Source: Aldrovandia affinis (lineage: Eukaryota; Chordata; Actinopteri; Notacanthiformes; Halosauridae). Taken from it: DNA of 64,000 nt. Below, one piece after another: positions 1 to 10,662 of the stretch; position 1 is the first letter of the stretch; every line of letters begins with the position of its first letter. Under the pieces are notes generated by a model that did no database searches, was not told the origin of the DNA, and saw only the letters and a program-made list of their open reading frames with translations. The stretch is taken from NCBI GenBank assembly GCA_029706075.1, contig JAINUG010000258.1, positions 1 to 64,000 of the forward strand, read 5' to 3'. Made by a program: the position numbers and the translations under genes.

Positions 1-196
1 AAGATGAGAAATGTAAACAGAGGAAGTAATGTTGGATTCACCCACCTTTCACTTGTATGAAAACACAGTTCTTACCAGCCCGTTTTCTTCAATTTTCGGA
101 CGCTGTTTTGAATCTCCCAAAGATTGTATTTATTTTTAACATTTCTCTTCCGTTACTTTCGGTTGAACTGTAATCAACAGGAATGTCCTATAACTG
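1..196. other. Left flank, nothing recognised
   Basis: A/T-rich unique-looking sequence. I see no reading frame, repeat end or RNA gene here. It lies just outside the presumed left end of the CACTA composite. Confidence 0.4.
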
Positions 197-398
197 TACT
201 GATGGTCGAGGGTCCCCCCTAAACATACGACGTCACATAGACGTCACTCTCTGGTCTTTTTCTGGTCGGTCCGTCGCCGACCATTATATGACGTCAATAC
301 GACCTCCTAAACGGATCCAATATTTAGACGAAAGTTGACCCCTCCTAGACAATGAACTTCTGGTATGGGTCATTTTTGACCGATTGTCGACGTCTCTC

Positions 399-431
<33 letters not shown>

Positions 432-440
432 TGAGACGTC
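197..440. repeat. CACTA left subterminal repeat region
   Basis: Contains several GACGTC palindromes (near 230, 240, 291, 389 and 434) and degenerate copies of the CCTCCTAGACAATGAAC block that is mirrored in the right end (CATTCTGTACCCTCTGGGG). In plant CACTA elements such iterated motifs bind the partner protein; that role is inferred here. Confidence 0.5.
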
Positions 441-470
441 GACATATATATATATATATATGTATATAAA
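398..470. repeat. TA/CA microsatellite
   Basis: Runs of TATA, then CACACA, then TATATA again, with a GACGTC motif between them. Simple repeat within the CACTA left end; short frames across it are not genes. Confidence 0.9.
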
Positions 471-1069
471 ACATCATGCAGTATGTATATCAACATGTAT
501 ATTAGCATGTATATATAGCATCAACATGTATATTAAAACATCAAGCAGACGCAAGGCGATCAGAGCCCCAGTGAACGTTATCATGATTGGCTGAGGCATC
601 ACCCGATCGACCTAGTGAACGCCACTCTTATTGGCTGATGCAGTTCTCGGCTGTGAAGGACCACGCGGGGCGCGAATTTCAAAACGTTTGGAGGTAACGC
701 GAACCTTTGTTCTATATGACGGTTTTCTGCTATTTCTGTGCTGTTGTGTTAACATGCTAAATTTGCTTGCCTGCCGTGTTTCGCTAGCTACGTTTGTATT
801 TACTCCACAACGAACTTTTGTTCTGTGTGCTAGCTGAGCCGGCTAACCTAACGTTAGCGAGTGCTAGCTAACACTAGCTAGCTATCGCACATTAGCTGGC
901 TAGCAATATCATTGTAGAGTTAGCTAGCTCTGTCTAGCAAATAACCTTCATGTTATGTTATCGGTAACTTGATGCACGCGTGTTTTGAGGTAACTAACCT
1001 AGATAGCTAAATGTTACTCCACATAATTCGAACCTTTGTTCTATGTGGAATGTTGTGTAACGTGTATAT
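471..1069. other. CACTA leader region, GCTAGC-rich
   Basis: No long frame. 830-1010 has many GCTAGC/TAGCTAGC words and ACGTTAGC, a texture common in fish transposon leaders. Probably 5' untranslated or promoter sequence of the CACTA genes, later separated from them by the hAT insertion. TATA-like and CG-rich stretches exist but no start site can be fixed. Confidence 0.3.
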
Positions 1070-1299
1070 CAGTGACGCGTGCCGTGAGGTTCATGGCTGG
1101 TGAGGCACTGACTTCATCACAATCAGATTTACAAACATATGAACCCTACAGAGTAGCTTATTCACCATTTGATTGGCAGCAGTTAACGGGTTAGGTTTAA
1201 AATTTCATATCAGCTTTCTTTACACTTACAAACTGTAGCACACAAAAAAGCACATTTAATTAAAAAACGTTATTATGGTCTTACCGTTACTTATAAATG

Positions 1300-2032
1300 A
1301 AGTCCATGCGCCGCTCCTTCAAAACAAAAGCATCGATAACTTGTTTGTAGAAGTTTTCCTTGTCTTCCTTCAGTTTTAAAATTCTCTCTGTGAGATCACT
1401 GCCAGGGAAGAAAGTCGTCCATGATCAGTCCTGTTCCGACTGTATGTTTTTAGTCTTTTCAGTGCTGAGAATGACCGCTCCACCGATGCTGTAGTAGCTG
1501 GAATAGTGAGCACTAGCTGGAGCAACTTTGTCGCCTCAGGAACAGTTTGAATGAGATCCTTCTGGGCCAAAAGCTAAGAAGCTGTCCACTTACATTCATC
1601 CCTCACCGTTTGTGAGCTATACAGTCCAACGAGATTCGCCTTTAGTTCCACAAAGTCAAAGAATTTGGCATACTTTGACAGGCTCTGCAGTTTCGTGTCA
1701 TCAAAATGTTGTGACATTTCACGGAATTTTGCTTAATCCACCAAACCAAGGAAAGCCAGCTCACCAAAATGATCAAACCTAGCCTTCATTTGATGGCTTA
1801 TGTTATCCAGAATGTTACAGAACAGTCGTTTTCGTTCATATCTAATCGACTGTCTGCCTCCACTCTCTGTCAGGCCAAGTGCGCTGCATTTCTTCTCAAA
1901 TCGGTCATAGAAACTGTAGTCTGAAGCAAATCCTTTAGCTCCGGCGTTGGTCTTCCGTTAGTTATTTACCTCCTGCTTCGATTGAAAGTCCATTTTAGAA
2001 AATTGTTTGAGTTTATATATGTAATCCTCCAT
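1300..2032 (-). pseudogene. Broken hAT transposase (ZMYM1-like type), internally deleted
   Basis: Read on the - strand, the likely start is at 2032 (MEDYIYKLKQFSKMDFQSKQE), resembling the start of hAT proteins annotated in fish as zinc-finger MYM-type 1-like. It then passes with several frame changes directly into the C-terminal part. At 1376-1570 lies the hAT dimerisation signature: LTIPATTASVERSFSALKRLKTYSR, followed by RLSSLAVIS. The zinc-finger and most of the RNase-H-like catalytic core are missing, so this copy is an internal deletion derivative and cannot encode an active enzyme. At least three frameshifts or stops separate the pieces. Confidence 0.75.
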
Positions 2033-2464
2033 TGTGAAAGTAAGGCCAGACACGACGAAAAAATAAACTGATGGCGGCACTTTACTTGCTAACTGAAGAT
2101 CGTAGCTTGCTGTCTTATTCTGCAGCCGAGGAGTCGCAAGAAGAATCACTGGGATCACGACGAGTCCCCCCTACCGTGAGGCAGGAGAACTGCGTGCCTC
2201 ACTTACCCTACGTTCTAACAGGGAGCGATTCGGCAACGAGTTGTGGGAAATGCATTGATTCTCTATGAGAGTGTGCGACTTCCGGCGACTGTGGCCAACA
2301 GGTCCTATTTCCCGATTAATCGGCGTTTCGGTGTCCCAGAAAAGTTCAAATTTCTGAACTTTCCGGGAAAGTTGCCCGGTAAGAGCCAATCAAATTAATG
2401 TCTTGCTGTTTTTACCTTCCACGTGGAAACCAAAACAAAACCGACATCGTTCCGACACTTCAAC

Positions 2465-2570
2465 ATGGAGGAGAAACTGATAGCAGCGGTCTGCAATACT
2501 CCCATACTGTACAATGTTTCCCTGCAGGAGTACAGGGACAAAAAAAAAAAAAAAAATGACGCTTGACAGC
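2465..2570 (+). pseudogene. Harbinger accessory protein, MADF-domain start
   Basis: The frame from the ATG at 2465 reads MEEKLIAAVCNTPILYNVSL then QEYRD, a typical first helix of the MADF/Myb-like DNA-binding protein encoded by Harbinger elements. It runs into a 17-A tract and out of homology. In the family this partner carries the transposase to the nucleus and the element ends. Only about 27 residues remain, so it is a relic. Confidence 0.7.
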
Positions 2571-2594
2571 GGTGGAGCAGTTGTTTGTTTCCTG

Positions 2595-2830
2595 GTCGGT
2601 TTTCAATTCAAGTCAATTCCTTTTTATTAATTGGTAACGTTATAGAGTATATTTTGTACATTTTGTAAACATTGTAAAATACCTTTTCCTTCCCGGTTTA
2701 CAGGTATTCGCAGATGCCTGCAATGATGTCTATTGCTTATTATTAATTGATTGCTCCTACCATGTATTGATGATGTAAGTCGCTCTGGATAAGAGCGTCT
2801 GCTAAATGCTTAAAATGTAAAAATGTATAG
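2595..2830 (+). mobile_element. L2-like LINE 3' end
   Basis: Ends in GTAAGTCGCTCTGGATAAG, AGCGTCTGCTAAATG and an A-rich tail. The preceding CAATGATGTCTATTGC and CCATGTATTGATG words match the reversed 3' region of the LINE at 37065-37865. This is a severely 5'-truncated copy inserted in the Harbinger element. Confidence 0.7.
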
Positions 2831-3531
2831 AGGCATACGCGAGTGACAGAGGGTCTTGTAATTAGCCAAAACCATTGCAGCAACGTGTTTGGAATAGATT
2901 GTATGATAGTAAAACGTTATTTATTTTATTTATTTAACCTTTATTTAGCCAGGCAAAAGTTATACAGTTTATTCGTCGCACATGGTTTTGGATATCATAT
3001 ACCAGCGCAGCTAAGCTAGCTAGCACCCATATTACAATAACGATGTGTTAATAATTATATACCATAACTGAGCTATGTAGATTTATCCAATTAGCTAGCT
3101 AGCTACTTGTGATTAAAACAAAAGAAACGGAAAAGACGTAGACATGGTAGGCTAGGTAGAAAATATTTAATATAAAGACAGCTGATCATACAGTGTAACA
3201 AATCTAGCCTGCGCTAGCTAGCTGCTTTCCCTTTCCCTCAATGCATTTCAGTACAGTGTAACGCCATAATCCCCTCTTATTTATAAGCCCTTTTATTTAT
3301 TTGTTAAAGAATACTCTTTTCGGCTTTGTTCTTCTGAGGCTGGAAACAGAGATGTGTATTTGGAATGGTCTATAAATGGTTGTGTTTTACATTGCAAAAC
3401 AATAAAGACTTTTTTTTAAAGTTTCAAGTCATCCTATTTATTATATAATATTGGGGACATGGGTCAACTAGTTGTTGCTATACAGTGGCTGTATGTGACA
3501 TTTGAATAGGGATGGTTCTAAATATGAATAT

Positions 3532-3842
3532 TGTAAGAAATATGGCAGCGCTCTGATCTTGATGAAGGTTTTATTTCGTTAGCGACAGTGACAAAGTAAA
3601 TGACGGGTAATACAAGAATATCAGCAAGCACTCTGGACTCAGCCGAGTTCGTCTGAATGTATTTCTCCCAACTCAATGGCTCTAGAATACTCTAGTGTGT
3701 GATTTATTCACTCTATTGTATTGCTAATGTCTCTTCCTCTCAATCACCTATTCATATGTCAATGACTGTCTCCATTTGGCCGCACAGATCCTTTGTAATT
3801 GTGATATGATTTACCCGTCTGCCTACAGTTCAATATCTTACA
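3532..3842. mobile_element. Possible solo LTR
   Basis: A 311-bp block starts TGTAAGA and ends TCTTACA, with ATAT on both sides (3528-3531, 3843-3846). TG..CA ends with a short inverted repeat and a 4-bp duplication suit a solo LTR. No internal region accompanies it and the family cannot be told. The ends alone could arise by chance. Confidence 0.4.
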
Positions 3843-4120
3843 ATATGGATGGTTCTAAAAAGAATGTTTGTGTTAACTGCATCTACAGTAGTTGTTGCTA
3901 TAGACATTTGTGTGCTTGTGTAAACTGGAAAAAGCTGTTGTAAGAAATGTGTACATTTATCTTTCAACCTGGAGTAATGGAGGTTTAGCTCTTTTAACCC
4001 TCAAGTGACTAACATATGTTATATACAAAAAGACTGACTGGAGTCAGAAATACCCCAAGTTAAACTATTGAATAAAACGGTCCAATTAATTCAAGAACAT
4101 AATTTTTTATTGCAATATCA

Positions 4121-4360
4121 TTAGATATGTACAAACTTTTCTTTTGCATCAAAATTCTCGAACTGGGCACGGTCCAGCCTGAAGTACCGCTGGAACCTCT
4201 CTCCATCCAGCCGCAGCTCCTGCACCAGCCTGTGATATTCGCCGTGCTGCCGGCGGGTCTGCAAAATTCTGTGGACCCACACACGGGACCTCCGGCGTTT
4301 GCAGCGCAAGTACAAAGCCGCAATTACTAAAAGCCTTCTGCGTTTCAGTTTATCGTTCAT
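4121..4360 (-). pseudogene. Harbinger transposase, N-terminal piece (HARBI1-like)
   Basis: On the - strand, from MNDKLKRRR at 4360, the frame shows RSRVWVHRILQTRRQHGEYH, then LVQELRLDGERFQRYFRL and QFENFD. This is the N-terminal block shared by PIF/Harbinger nucleases (arginine-rich start, WVH, GEYH, RYFR). The catalytic DDE part is absent; the frame ends after about 75 residues. It faces the MADF gene across the element, as in intact Harbingers. Confidence 0.82.
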
Positions 4361-4556
4361 AATTGAAGGAAACAATACTGCTAGCCAACTACTATTTCCA
4401 ATACAGATTCTCAAAACCGATGATGAACTATTCGTTTACGATGCCAAAAAATTGTAAGCACGTCGGAAGCATTTTTGAGGACGCCAGTCAAGCGCGGTGA
4501 ACGCCCACTGGGCAATTTATTCGCCTAGCATCGCTCCCTGTTAGAACGTAGGGTTA

Positions 4557-6330
4557 GTGCCTCTTCGCAGCCGTTTTATGATTGCTCAGCACAAGAAACA
4601 CGTTACACACATACAGTTGTTGACAAAAAAAAACACTGTACTTTATATACATCAGCTAAACTATGGAAATTTAATTCATATAGCAAAAGTGTTTGAACAT
4701 TTTAAAAATCCGACGTCCCGCCGGCGGGACATAGATACGATCTGCGCGAATTCGGCCAAATACAGAAAAGTTACGTTAACAAAAGTGCACATGCCTTATA
4801 TGGCTAGAAAGCTACGATTCTTGTGATTCGAATGATATAAACTATTCCAAGATAAGATCACAACAGCAGGTACAATCAGCCGCTATGTCAGACCTACAAC
4901 AAACCAACAACCGAACAAAATTCTAGTCAACTCACCTACAAATTCAAATTGTAATCCACCGATCGATTACAATCCGACTAAAACGCTTATGTGACATTGG
5001 CAAAGAGTCCAGGCGATCCAATCCAGTAAAATATATAGTCCAAACCTCATTTTTCCTTCAAAAACACGCGTTTCACTACAGACATGCGTAATCTTGCAAG
5101 TTTTCAGCTTCTAACTCCGGGTCAGGATCTCAGAATTACCATATTTTACTACAAAAATGTCTGACAGGTCTGACCTTTTGAATGACACCTAATTTGACCA
5201 AATAGGAGCTCCCAAGCGGCCTCAATAGCCGTCAATAGCCAATGCGTGTCCGTGTTTCCGGGATCGGGATTAGCTGATAACTGACACATATCATTGTTTA
5301 GCTAATCCAATGAGCTAACGACATTTGGTTGGTTGAGCGGTCCTATATAAACTCACTTCTGGATAGGTTTATTGTACCAGTGGCCACGCGTAATTGCGCA
5401 TCCCTATGATTACGCAGCTATGCGAATAATCTAGTAATGGCGAAACGGAGTGAAAATTTGAAATATTCAAGTATTTCATTATATTATAACATATATTGTT
5501 GTATATTTTGACATAAATAAACTATAGTTTAGTCTTTTGTTTGACTGTGAAGTGTATGTCTGTGCCTGTGTTTGTCTTTTGTTTGACTGTGAAGTGTGAA
5601 TTGTATGTGTGTGCTGTGTGTGTCCCCCCTTTGTGCCCTCGCTCTTTTGTTTGACTAGGGAAGTGTGAAAGTGTATGTGTGTCTCCCCCCCTCCCCCTTT
5701 GTGTTTCATTGTGTGACTGAACTGCTGATGTGAGATGAGCTGTAAAAAAAGAATACAGAAAGGACACTATAACCTCACTCAGGGATTTTGTAAATATTTT
5801 TGTAAATAGTTCATGTTTGCTGTGTTTTATTTATGCTCTATACTTTTTGAATGCAAATTTTATTTTTATTTCAAAATTGTATTTGTTCAGACAAGAAAGA
5901 AAAGGCCCTTTTGGAGTCTCCAAATGGCACAGTTTGGGAACGCCTGGTGGTACCCTTCAAAAAAACTGTGTAATATGTTCATTTTTTGAGGTTTTGTTCT
6001 GAAATTTGAACCTGAACTTGGTAACACTTCATGCTATGTTCCTATGGTGTTTTCCAGCTTATACCTACCAGCTATAGTCACCTGCAGGCATCTGTTTCTA
6101 CAAAAATTCCAGGCGGAATTTATATCCTTCAAATTCAGCACATTCAGACCACTATTACACAGTGCCAGAGGCACTTAGTGATTCTGACTGTTTTGCAATT
6201 CAAAAATTCAGAGTGTTATCTTTTGAATGAGACCAAAACCATGCATATACTGCAAGCGGTTGAAGAGCAGCTTTAATTTACTTTTGGGTATGTCGTTTTG
6301 GGGCGTTTTTGATAAATTCACTTAAACATG
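4557..6330. other. Unassigned A/T-rich DNA inside the hAT element
   Basis: About 1.8 kb with no protein I recognise. 4726-4736 has a CCGCCGGCGG palindrome. 5500-5700 is GT-rich (repeats of TTTGTTTGACTGTGAAGTGTG). 5900-6330 is A/T-rich and ends CATGTAAGAGTTAA, which might be a piggyBac-type edge, but no partner edge was found. It may be an independent insertion in the hAT element. Confidence 0.3.
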
Positions 6331-6833
6331 TAAGAGTTAATAGCGACATACAGAGAGACAGCAATACGGTCTCACTGCATAGTCATTGCGCAATCCATGG
6401 TGAGGCTCATCTAGCTGCTGCCTCACAGCACGTCTCTTCTCAGTATTTGAACAGTAAATGTGAAAATTCGGCGATTTTGAATTAAAAATTAAATTAAAAA
6501 AATCTAAAACTGGTGAAGTTAGATACAAAATAACTTTATAGTGCAAATCACTGGATAAATATAGCCATTTAATTATTTTTTTCATTTTACATTTTTTTCT
6601 TTCCATGATGACAGGTGAGGCACGGCCTCCCCTGACGGCACGTCACTGGTGTATATTCATAGTCTCCCATCACACTAATAGGCAAATCGCTTTTGCTGCA
6701 CATGACATCACGTTTGGCTTCATGTACATCTGTATTGGTGAACCTGAAATTGTAGGCCAACTGTTGTCATATTTAAGCAATGATGTACTTGATGGGACTA
6801 AATCATCTTAACAATGATAATTGGTATTATATT

Positions 6834-7105
6834 ACATTTTTGTGCCATGCAACACAGCTGTTACAAAACCTTTCCTCTTTTCCCTCTCAGGTTTTCGTCT
6901 GGGCCTAAATTGTGCGGTCTGTCTGCTCTCCTGTCTGTCCGTCTCTGCTGCATCGCTAGATAACAGGTATAGTGAATGGCCAACTTCTCATTATGCAATC
7001 AGTCTATTTTTGTGCTATGCAACACAGCTGTTTTACAAAACATTTCCTCTTTTCTCTCAGGTACACAGCTGTTTTACAAAACTTTTCCTCTTTTCTCTCT
7101 CGGGT
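6834..7105 (+). repeat. Triplicated splice-acceptor-like block in transposase leader
   Basis: Three related copies of a ~50-bp block: ATGCAACACAGCTGTTACAAAAC then CTTTCCTCTTTTCCCTCTCAGG (6845-6892), a second copy at 7017-7062 and a shortened third at 7064-7105. Each ends in a pyrimidine tract; the first two end in CAG and the third in CGG. They probably act, or acted, as alternative acceptors for the leader exon of the CACTA transposase. A GT at 6966-6970 (AACAGGTATAG) is a plausible donor. Confidence 0.5.
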
Positions 7106-7165
7106 GTTCTGCTTGGGCTGTGCCGATCCCCTCTCTTACTGATCTTGTAGTCCTCCTAGCAAGCA

Positions 7166-9097
7166 ATGGCTTACTTGAGACTATGGCGGAAACGCAAGAG
7201 GGAGATGGATCTGCTTCTATGTGATTCGGAGAGCGAGGATGATATTCCAGTGCCTGCTACTCCGTGTAGCGTTAACAGTGACATTCCTGGGAGTCCAAAC
7301 GGTTCTAATAGTGGCAGTATTCCTGGGAGCCCACATAGTTTTAACAGTGACAGTATTCTTGGGGCCTCAGATGGGTTTGATTTCAACACTGACATCGAAT
7401 ATTGGTCTTCTGACTCGGAAACGGAAGTAAATGATAACGTTGAAGTGGCTGATGGCTTTGAAGGGGACTTGAGACGGTGGGCCTTAAAGAATAAAGAGAC
7501 ACACAGATCACTTAATGAGTTATTGTCCATCTTAAGAAAGCAAGGACACCTATTGCCTCTAGATGCCAGGACACTTCTTGCTACACCACAACGTAATACA
7601 ACTGTAGATAAGTGTGGAGGGCAGTACAAGTACTATGGTTTAGAGAAGGGCCTTTGCCGTTTTTTAAGTCAGATGGAGAGCAACGATGTCAACGTCAGTG
7701 TAAACATTGATGGCATCCCACTTTTCAGAAGTAGTGGTGTCCAGTTCTGGCCAATACTGGCAAAGTGTGGCCATTTTGACCCTTTTGTAGTAGCTATCTT
7801 TAGTGGACAATCTAAGCCAAGTCCGCTTGAAGAATATCTTCAAGACTTTCTAACTGAGTATAAACATCTGAAAGACAATGGGATAGCTTATAAAGGCCAG
7901 ACCTACAATGTCCAAATTGAATCCTTGGTTTGTGATGCGCCAGCAAGGGCATATCTAAAATCTATTAAGAATCATAATTCCTATGAGAGTTGTGAAAGAT
8001 GTACAGTCAGAGGTGCTCATGTTGAGAGAAGAATGGTATACAGTGAACAGGATGGCACGCCCCGAACAGATGAAGCCTTTTCTAGACTAGAGTACAGCAA
8101 CCACCAAACTGGTGTGACCCCTCTCATTGCTGCTGGAATTCCTTGTGTTAGCGCATTTCCCTTGGATTACATGCACATGGTCGTCTTGGGCGTAGTTAGA
8201 CGCATGTTAAATTACTTGACTCATGGCCCAACAGTCTGCCGTTTATCAGTTAGGCAAAAGGAGGCAATATCCCAACAACTAATTGCATTGAGAGGGAAGA
8301 TGCCTAGTGAGTTTGCTCGTCAACCCCGTGGTTTACGTGACTTGGATAGGTGGAAGGCCACTGAACTAAGACAGTTTTTGCTATACACAGGACCTGTGGT
8401 ATTAAGAAACGTGTTGTCCCAAGACAGATACAAGCATTTCTTGTCCTTGACAGTAGCCATGTCAATAATGCTGGAGTCAGATGAGAGGACTCGGAATGCT
8501 TACCTCCCATATGCTCAGGAACTAATGAAACACTTTGTCATGTGCTGTCCTGACCTGTATGGCAAGACCTTTCCTGTATACAATGTGCATGGACTGATTC
8601 ATCTCCATGAAGATGTCAGCCACTTCAACTGTTCACTAAATGACATTTCCTGTTTTCCTTTTGAGAACTACCTGCAACAAATCAAGAAACATGTGCGGAG
8701 TGGGAGAAATCCGTTGGAACAAGTCACCAGGCGTCTGTCAGAAATTGAACATGCACAATTGACAACCGGCAAAACACATCCCAAAGTATTTGTTTCTGTT
8801 AAAGAAAGGGACAGTTGTTTTCTCTTGAAAGACGGCAGATTTGCTTTTATTAGACAGAAGAATGTAGATGGGACCCTAGCCTGTCAGATTCTTGATCAAC
8901 GCCACACGTCACCATTATTTTACCACCCATGCAGCTCCAAGCTTCTCAATATAGTGTGCACTGGAAATGGACAGGGCAGGATGAAAAACAGACTACTATG
9001 CGACACGGATCTGTTCCGCAAAGTGGCTTGTCTCCCACAAGAAACCGGTGGTCATATCCTCGTACCCCTTCTCCATGGTCCGGAACTGCAATATTAA
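7166..9097 (+). CDS. CACTA/EnSpm-type transposase, open 643-codon frame
   Basis: A single uninterrupted frame of 643 residues. Residues 1-100 are acidic and serine-rich with imperfect repeats (GSPxxxNSxSI). The core starts near residue 140 and includes SSGVQFWPILAKCGHFDPF, FSGQSKPSPLEEYLQDF, then CDAPARAYLK and a Cys pair in SYESCERCTVRG. The FPLDYMHMVVLGVVRRML segment (around residue 335) carries the DxMH motif found in CACTA transposases (Transposase_21/Tnp2 type). Further on come YNVHGLIHLHEDV and FPFENYLQQIKKHVRSG. In the family the enzyme cuts the element ends in the nucleus. The start at 7166 is the first ATG; 7205 is an alternative. The DUF4806-type partner lies 260 bp downstream on the same strand. 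Full openness suggests recent activity or domestication; activity is not shown. Sequence after residue 600 matches nothing I recall. Confidence 0.8.
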   Translation: MAYLRLWRKRKREMDLLLCDSESEDDIPVPATPCSVNSDIPGSPNGSNSGSIPGSPHSFNSDSILGASDGFDFNTDIEYWSSDSETEVNDNVEVADGFEGDLRRWALKNKETHRSLNELLSILRKQGHLLPLDARTLLATPQRNTTVDKCGGQYKYYGLEKGLCRFLSQMESNDVNVSVNIDGIPLFRSSGVQFWPILAKCGHFDPFVVAIFSGQSKPSPLEEYLQDFLTEYKHLKDNGIAYKGQTYNVQIESLVCDAPARAYLKSIKNHNSYESCERCTVRGAHVERRMVYSEQDGTPRTDEAFSRLEYSNHQTGVTPLIAAGIPCVSAFPLDYMHMVVLGVVRRMLNYLTHGPTVCRLSVRQKEAISQQLIALRGKMPSEFARQPRGLRDLDRWKATELRQFLLYTGPVVLRNVLSQDRYKHFLSLTVAMSIMLESDERTRNAYLPYAQELMKHFVMCCPDLYGKTFPVYNVHGLIHLHEDVSHFNCSLNDISCFPFENYLQQIKKHVRSGRNPLEQVTRRLSEIEHAQLTTGKTHPKVFVSVKERDSCFLLKDGRFAFIRQKNVDGTLACQILDQRHTSPLFYHPCSSKLLNIVCTGNGQGRMKNRLLCDTDLFRKVACLPQETGGHILVPLLHGPELQY

Positions 9098-9640
9098 AGG
9101 TTGAAATTTCTGTTTCTTTCACCTACTTCCCATCATGGCTGCATCTTCCTCGATCAAAACCTGCATGTCCCTCTCAGCATCCCCTTGGCCATCTCCCAAT
9201 GTACCCCACTTTCCTCCGCCGTCAATAATCCATCTCTACCTCGCCTCTTGCTTCATCGCCTGCTTTCTAACCACGCTGAGTTCTTTGCCGTCTACGAACA
9301 TAACCATTTACTCTGAACTATGGTTTGATATTGCGCTTGTGTTGTCTCTTCAAGTCATGTATGCCAGGGCTGTGTGGTTGGAGGATGGGAAGGAGACTGA
9401 GGGAACAGTTCCTATTAATTGGATCAACAAGACTTTGGGAACCATTCGATGGCCAAATATAAAACCAATACAAGCTCACAGGATGAAAATGGACCCCCAT
9501 GATGCCTGGCTGACATTCCAGTTGGTCAAGATAAAAATCACTTCAGGCAGGTTTTGTTTTTGAATAATTTCCTCAAGTCAAGCCAAAAAGTTTAATGTTT
9601 ACAATGTTGAGTGTTCAATGTTTACAGTTGAATAAATGAA

Positions 9641-10662
9641 GGGCTTACTTCCAAAACCTGTTAAGTCCATTTTGCTTGTAAGGAGAAAAACGCATTTTTC
9701 TGAAAAGTTGTTACCACTAACAGCAATGTTCATTTTATGAAAACTATGTTTGGTTACCATGGCAGACTATTTAAATAAAGGGTGTTTTTGAAATCTACTC
9801 TTCTTTGTTCTTATTATTTTGTCACTTTTTGTGCCAAAATGTCATGAAATTCATTCATCGCGATTACCGTGAGTTTCACACCAAGCATTATGCATGTGTT
9901 ATTTGTTCTTACTCAATTTTCCTGTCACTCTGGCTTACTGGACTATATTTTTTATAGTATTGTGGCATAATAGATGGATGATATAACACAAAGACAACGG
10001 TTATAAGAGCTCTAAAATGATGTTGGCACTTCAGTAAAAACAAGTTGCTTAGAAAACTTTTACTTTATTTTCAACATTTTGTTGTCTGAACGAAACATAA
10101 AGAGTACAGTCTTTTGTATTGGCAGAACTGTTAAAACGTACATTGGAATAGAGAAATAGTAAATGTTGTAGGAAAAATAAACTAAAAAACTACATAATAC
10201 TGACTTCAGACTGCAGACATATTATTTTGCAAGGAACACAACTAAAACGAAAAAATTAAAATGTTGATAATGATATCACAGAAACCGATAAGCAGATGTG
10301 TAAACAATAATGCTAATGGTTGTTTATGTTAACACAATCTAAACACACGCATCATTGCCATAGTCAAATAACCATGTCACATTTTCATCTTCCCCGTCAT
10401 CCACGGACTTGTTATCCAAAGCGGACTGACAGAAAACCTCACGCTATTGGTTATCGACTTTAACAGGTTTTGGAAATGAAACCAGGTGGGACTTAATCGC
10501 TTTTGGAAACAACACAATAGTTTTATGGGCGGCTTCTATGGGACTAAACCGCTTTTAACGCTCAATTTACAGCAGAAACATGCGTTGCCATATGTAGTTG
10601 CAGGTGGTGCTCAGAACCATTTTTTGGCAAAAATGGACTTAACAGGTTTTGGAAGTAAGCCC
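9641..10662. mobile_element. 1.02-kb inverted-repeat element in first intron of the DUF4806 gene
   Basis: 33-bp perfect terminal inverted repeats start GGGCTTACTTCCAAAACCTG at 9641 and mirror at 10630-10662. Related words recur inside (10460-10520, AACAGGTTTTGGAAATG). No coding frame of note. Flanks (AAATGAA / TTATTGT) show no clear target duplication, so the superfamily is open. Confidence 0.75.

Larger units (their letters stand above)
2206..4553. mobile_element. PIF/Harbinger transposon with TTA target duplication
   Basis: A 24-bp perfect inverted repeat begins CCCTACGTTCTAACAGGG at 2206-2229 and 4530-4553, flanked by TTA at 2203-2205 and 4554-4556, as expected for PIF/Harbinger. It has the usual two-gene plan: a MADF/Myb-like start on the + strand at 2465 and the start of the DDE nuclease gene on the - strand at 4121-4360. 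Both are cut short, so it is a non-autonomous deletion copy. The middle holds an L2-like LINE end (2595-2830) and an LTR-like insert (3532-3842). It lies inside the hAT element and is therefore younger than it. Confidence 0.9.
1070..6648 (-). mobile_element. hAT transposon with perfect 8-bp target duplication
   Basis: Left end CAGTGACGCGTGCCGTGAGG (1070) and right end CCTGACGGCACGTCACTG (to 6648) form an imperfect inverted repeat, followed inward on both sides by GTGAGGCA-type words. Both sides are flanked by GTGTATAT (1062-1069 and 6649-6656), a perfect 8-bp duplication, the hAT hallmark. The transposase remnant at 1300-2032 runs on the - strand. The element carries a PIF/Harbinger element at 2206-4553 and roughly 1.8 kb of unassigned A/T-rich DNA. 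It sits in the leader of the CACTA element. Confidence 0.88.

Noticed and set aside
5479-5767. His/Thr-rich frames on the - strand
   Set aside because: Low-complexity GT-rich DNA; no conserved domain.
7171-7629. A 152-residue frame on the - strand
   Set aside because: It is the shadow of the transposase N-terminus, produced by its repetitive serine-rich coding.
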